A stretch of DNA of 10,741 nucleotides. It comes from an uncultured Bacteroidota bacterium. Its GTDB lineage: Bacteria > Bacteroidota > Bacteroidia > Chitinophagales > Chitinophagaceae. Positions 7,616-10,741 of this stretch are shown one piece after another. Position numbers and translations under genes: made by a program. The notes beneath the pieces are model-generated. The model worked only from the letters and a program-made list of their open reading frames with translations. It did no database searches and was not told the DNA's origin. The stretch covers positions 1 to 10,741 of the forward strand of contig CAMLGP010000041.1 of the NCBI GenBank assembly GCA_946479535.1. Reading direction: 5' to 3'. The first letter of the stretch is position 1. Each line of letters begins with the position of its first letter.

Positions 7616-8540
7616 ATGAATAACCAGAATTTGAACCGAAGAGAGTTTATTAAACTTTCAGGTATGGCAGGTGCAGCAGCCATGATTGCACCATCGCTAT
7701 TGATGGAAGCGGCGGCGAAGAAAGGTGAAATAGGCGCCACTTTTATTCTTTGGGGATATGGCACAAACAACCTTGAGCCAGCCCTCGCTGATATGTCTAA
7801 ACTGGGCTTTCATGCTTTTGAAACTTTTGGAAATGTGATTGAGGAATGGGAAGATAAACGAGGCGGAATAAAGCCCCTTATTGATAAATACGGCGTGCCT
7901 ATCGTCTCTGCTTGATCCTTCAAAAAGACCAGAGGATGTAAAGAAGATGATCAGGTGGTGACAGCTATTAAAAGCCAACGGGGGAAAAGTAATTGAATAT
8001 TGTGCAGTAGGTGGAAGCAGGAAAGGTTACGATTATAAAGAACACAAAAAGGACCTGCTGGATTCAATGAACGAGATTGCAAAAGTAATCACTGACCAGG
8101 GCCTTGTTTGTGCATTGCATCCACATACAGGAACTCCTATTGAAACACAGGAAGAGGTATATTTTGTAATGGAGAATTTAGATACCAGGTATATGAAGTT
8201 TGGGCCTGATGTGGGCCAACTGGCGAAAGGCGGTTGTGATGTGGAAAAGATCGTCAGGGATTTCATGCCATTGATAGAGCATGTGCACCTGAAGGATTAT
8301 GCTGGCGGTGATAATGGGTATTTGGGTTATGCTCCATTAGGACAGGGACATGTGAATCTGAAAAAGATCCTGAAAATGCTGGAAGTAAGAAGAAATAAAA
8401 TGGCTGGCATGATCATGTTTGAGTTGGACTCTGACCGTAAGATAAAGACGCCATTAACTGAATTTGAAGCGGCTCAGGTCTCAAGAGATTTCTGTAAGAA
8501 ACTGGGATATAAGTTCAATAAGCCATCAAATGCGGCGTGA
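7616..8540 (+). pseudogene. Tat-signal TIM-barrel sugar isomerase/epimerase (inosose dehydratase-like), broken by a frameshift and a stop
   Basis: The first 99 codons start with a twin-arginine signal (NRREFIKLSGMAGAAAM) and the opening of a xylose-isomerase-like barrel (FILWGYGTNNLEPALADMSKLGFHAFETFG), ending at TGA 7913 to 7915. The protein continues one base over from 7911 (LDPSKRPEDVKKMIRW), meets a second in-frame TGA at 7959 to 7961, and then runs open to 8540 (QLLKANGGKVIEYCAVGG... to the end). Metal-site motifs survive: ALHPHTGTP, FGPDVGQLAKGG, EHVHLKDY and MFELDSDR. The layout resembles the IolE/inosose branch of sugar phosphate isomerases/epimerases, usually about 300 residues, and the pieces add up to that. 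From memory of relatives, about five to seven residues after VPIVSA are missing, so a deletion of roughly 14 to 20 bases is likely, and the stop probably replaced a small residue by one base change. Sequence errors are the alternative. Confidence 0.85.
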
Positions 8541-8614
8541 TGCTGACCGCGATCGGAAATAAACAGGTATCCTATTAAACAATATTTTAAAAAGAAAAGG
8601 AAGGTTAGTTTATT

Positions 8615-10087
8615 ATGAGAATATTGGATAATTATGTTGATGGCAACTGGACTAAAAGTAAAGCAACTGGTTCTACGGATGTAATAAATCCGGCTACACA
8701 GGAATTATTGGGAAGGGTTCCGAACGGAAAACAGACAGTAGATGATGTAACTGCAGCCGTTGCTGCTGCTTCAGTAGCTTATAAGTCATGGAGCCAGGTG
8801 CCTGTGATGAAAAGAGTTCAGCCGCTATACCGGTTAAAACAATTACTGGAAGAGAATGCCGAGGAGATTGCAAGAACAATTACGCTGGAATGCGGTAAAA
8901 CTTTGGCAGAATCCAGAGGAGAATTACAAAGGGCAATTGAGAACGTGGAGGTAGCCTGCGGTGCTCCCATGTTATTGCAAAGTGAGTTTTCTGAAAATAT
9001 TGCGGGAGGTATTGATGAATTCATGATCCGCCAGCCTTTAGGAGTTTGTGCCTGTATTGCTCCATTCAATTTTCCGGGTATGATCCCTTTCTGGTTCCTG
9101 CCTTATGCTATTGCCTGTGGAAACACTTTCATTTTAAAACCTTCGGAAAAGGTCCCGTTGACTATGACGAAGGTTTTTCAACTCATAGAGCAGATTGATC
9201 TGCCCAAAGGGGTTATCAATCTGGTTCATGGTGGCAAGGAAACAGTTGATGCGCTTTTAGATCATCCAGCTATCAGGGCAATAAGTTTTGTGGGTTCATC
9301 CAAGATCGCGAAGTATATCTATTACCGGAGTGCAGCCAATGGAAAAAGAGTTCAGGCTCAGGGTGGGGCAAAGAATCCTGTTGTGATATTGCCAGATGCT
9401 GATATAGATATGTCTGTACAGATCATAACGGACAGTGTATATGGTTGTGCCGGTCAGCGTTGCCTGGCGGCTTCAAATATTATTACTGTAGGTGATGATG
9501 GGAAAATAAAGGAAGCCCTTTATGAATCAGCCAAAAAGAGAAAGACTGGTTTTGGTCTGGATGAAGCAATGGAAATGGGACCTGTTATCTCACCCGAGAG
9601 CCGTTCAAGAGTGGAGGAGCTTATTAGCGCTGGGGTAAAAGAAGGCGCAAAGATCCTGCTTGATGGAAGAAAGGCTTCCATCAATGGTTTTGAGAAAGGG
9701 AATTTTATTAAACCTACTATACTGGAAGGCCTGCCTCTGGGTGGAGAGATTGTTAGAACTGAAATATTCGGTCCGGTAATGAGCCTTATTGAATTGAATA
9801 CAGTTGAAGAAGCGCTGGATTTTATAAATAGCGGTCACTATGGGAATATGGCCTGTCTGTTTACCAGTAGCGGAGCAAATGCAAGAAAATTCAGAAGTAC
9901 GGCCAATGCGGGTAATATCGGTATCAATATTGGAGTTGCCGCACCAATGGCTCAATTTCCATTTAGTGGGTGGAATGAAAGCTTCTTTGGTGACCTGCAT
10001 GGACAGGGCCGTCATGCTATTGAATTCTTCACACAAACCAAAGTGGTTGTAGAAAGATGGCCAAAGGAATGGTCACGCAAATTCTAA
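8615..10087 (+). CDS. mmsA: Methylmalonate-/malonate-semialdehyde dehydrogenase (CoA-acylating)
   Basis: A cytoplasmic NAD-dependent aldehyde dehydrogenase of 490 residues, full length for the family, that converts methylmalonate semialdehyde to propionyl-CoA or malonate semialdehyde to acetyl-CoA with loss of CO2. Diagnostic stretches are [20 protein letters not shown] with the oxyanion N152, [42 protein letters not shown] and [13 protein letters not shown]. The QGGAKN replaces the ELGGK of hydrolytic aldehyde dehydrogenases, as in the CoA-acylating MmsA/IolA branch. The catalytic cysteine is C283 in GCAGQRCLA. An AAGGAAGG tract about 10 bases before the ATG is one of the few Shine-Dalgarno-like sites in the window. 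It follows the broken TIM-barrel gene after 74 bp and may have its own promoter or be part of the operon. MmsA acts in valine and beta-alanine breakdown and IolA in inositol breakdown; the IolE-like neighbour mildly favours the latter, without proof. Confidence 0.9.
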   Translation: MRILDNYVDGNWTKSKATGSTDVINPATQELLGRVPNGKQTVDDVTAAVAAASVAYKSWSQVPVMKRVQPLYRLKQLLEENAEEIARTITLECGKTLAESRGELQRAIENVEVACGAPMLLQSEFSENIAGGIDEFMIRQPLGVCACIAPFNFPGMIPFWFLPYAIACGNTFILKPSEKVPLTMTKVFQLIEQIDLPKGVINLVHGGKETVDALLDHPAIRAISFVGSSKIAKYIYYRSAANGKRVQAQGGAKNPVVILPDADIDMSVQIITDSVYGCAGQRCLAASNIITVGDDGKIKEALYESAKKRKTGFGLDEAMEMGPVISPESRSRVEELISAGVKEGAKILLDGRKASINGFEKGNFIKPTILEGLPLGGEIVRTEIFGPVMSLIELNTVEEALDFINSGHYGNMACLFTSSGANARKFRSTANAGNIGINIGVAAPMAQFPFSGWNESFFGDLHGQGRHAIEFFTQTKVVVERWPKEWSRKF

Positions 10088-10126
10088 AAGATGAAAATTA
10101 TTAATTAACCATAACCCCAGATTTGG

Positions 10127-10741
10127 ATGCTTACGTTGAAAAAAGCTTTTTGTCCGCCTTTTGCTTTGCAAACTAAAATGAATTTTTTAGGCATTGATTG
10201 CATTGTCACGGACCTGAGCCACACCATTACTACAGAAGATCCTACTTTTATCGGTCACCAGCGAACCTTAATATGGAGCCATCTTACGCATGAAGAAACG
10301 CAGAAGATGGGTTTGACAAAGCCGCCCTACTCTTATAAGGTAGTTGGATTTACTTTATGTGATCATTCCAATACCCATGTTGATGCAATAAACCATGTGG
10401 TAAACGAGCCAGATGCTCGTGCCATCAATGAATTGCCGCTGGAATGGTTCATGGCCCCGGCAGTCTGGTTTGATTTTTCGCATAAGGCACCTAATAGTTA
10501 TATTACAAGAGCGGATATTGAAGAAGCCATAGCTATAACCGGAGTTACCATTCGGCCCCAATCTGTAGTTTTGATCCATACAGGATGGTACAAGAAATGG
10601 AAAAACAATTTTGAATATATCCGGAATTATCCAGGTGTGGACAGGAGCGCAATGGAGTATCTCAATGACCTGGGTGCGATCAGCGTAGGCGCAGATGCGC
10701 CAAGCATTGATAGCTATCATGAGGTAGCAGTGGTAAGAGAA
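10127..10741 (+). CDS. Cyclase-family metal-dependent hydrolase (kynurenine formamidase/isatin hydrolase-like), 3' end missing
   Basis: An open frame that runs off the right edge without a stop. Counted from the ATG at 10178 it has 188 codons; an in-frame ATG at 10127 adds 17 residues (MLTLKKAFCPPFALQTK), and the frame is closed further up by a TAA at 10112. The 10178 start looks better by homology because DLSHTI near residues 12 to 17 is the usual beginning of the family. DHSNTHVDAINH (62 to 73) is the metal-binding motif HxxxHxD with H63, H67, D69 and H73. VVLIHTGWYKKW and GAISVGADAPSID are further family signatures. These enzymes hydrolyse ring amides, lactones or formamides with a divalent metal. 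Full members have about 220 to 280 residues, so the last quarter is probably outside. It follows mmsA by 39 or 90 bp on the same strand, suggesting co-transcription. Substrate unknown. Confidence 0.88.
   Translation, partial: MLTLKKAFCPPFALQTKMNFLGIDCIVTDLSHTITTEDPTFIGHQRTLIWSHLTHEETQKMGLTKPPYSYKVVGFTLCDHSNTHVDAINHVVNEPDARAINELPLEWFMAPAVWFDFSHKAPNSYITRADIEEAIAITGVTIRPQSVVLIHTGWYKKWKNNFEYIRNYPGVDRSAMEYLNDLGAISVGADAPSIDSYHEVAVVRE

Noticed and set aside
7913..7961. TGA recoding (selenocysteine or a TGA-sense code) to explain the interrupted TIM-barrel gene
   Set aside because: The first TGA coincides with a frame change, so recoding alone cannot rescue the protein. Other genes here use TGA as a normal stop (6842 to 6844, 8538 to 8540), and no SECIS-like hairpin was apparent.
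7616..8540. Programmed frameshift joining the two parts of the TIM-barrel gene
   Set aside because: There is no slippery run at the junction (tctgcttgatcc), a second in-frame stop follows 48 bases later, and family residues seem to be missing at the junction.
8067..8540. A separate 157-residue gene beginning at the ATG at 8067
   Set aside because: The same frame carries clear barrel sequence upstream (QLLKANGGKVIEYCAVGG from 7962), so the ATG is an internal methionine of the broken gene.
10355..10720. A 121-residue minus-strand reading frame near the right end
   Set aside because: It lies opposite the cyclase-family gene, whose plus-strand translation shows clear conserved motifs; the minus-strand protein resembles nothing.

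Overview
The window looks like a piece of a Bacteroidota chromosome, probably from a free-living, soil-type relative of the Chitinophagaceae; this is inferred from gene content and style, not from a marker gene. The base composition is moderately AT-rich. Most starts have A/T-rich leaders without a clear Shine-Dalgarno sequence. The families present (AraC regulator with a cupin-type sensor, large PQQ dehydrogenases with an embedded cytochrome c, secreted ThuA, FG-GAP/VCBS protein, Tat-exported TIM barrel) are typical of oxidative sugar or polyol clusters in that phylum.

Layout. An AraC-family regulator lies on the minus strand at the left edge. A 320-bp divergent region separates it from a rightward block in which every gene reads on the plus strand. 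The block opens with two tandem paralogous PQQ-dependent dehydrogenases, each with a c-type haem domain inserted in the propeller. It continues with a secreted ThuA-domain protein, a very short secreted FG-GAP/VCBS protein that looks like a deletion remnant, a five-helix YdcZ-type DMT transporter, and a Tat-signal TIM-barrel isomerase/epimerase broken by a frameshift and a stop codon. Gaps within this block are 17 to 45 bp, which suggests one operon. After a 74-bp gap come a methylmalonate-/malonate-semialdehyde dehydrogenase (mmsA/iolA type) and the first 188 to 205 codons of a cyclase-family metal hydrolase that runs off the right edge.

How they may work together (inference). The PQQ enzymes would oxidise a sugar, polyol or cyclitol in the periplasm and pass electrons through their own haem. 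ThuA and the TIM barrel are families seen in metabolism of oxidised (keto) sugars and cyclitols. The transporter could move a small product. The cyclase-family hydrolase could open a ring, and MmsA could convert a semialdehyde to an acyl-CoA. The substrate cannot be read from the sequence. The middle of the cluster (about 6867 to 8540) shows gene decay or sequence error, while the dehydrogenases on both sides are intact. I saw no tRNA, rRNA, CRISPR array, insertion sequence or convincing terminator.
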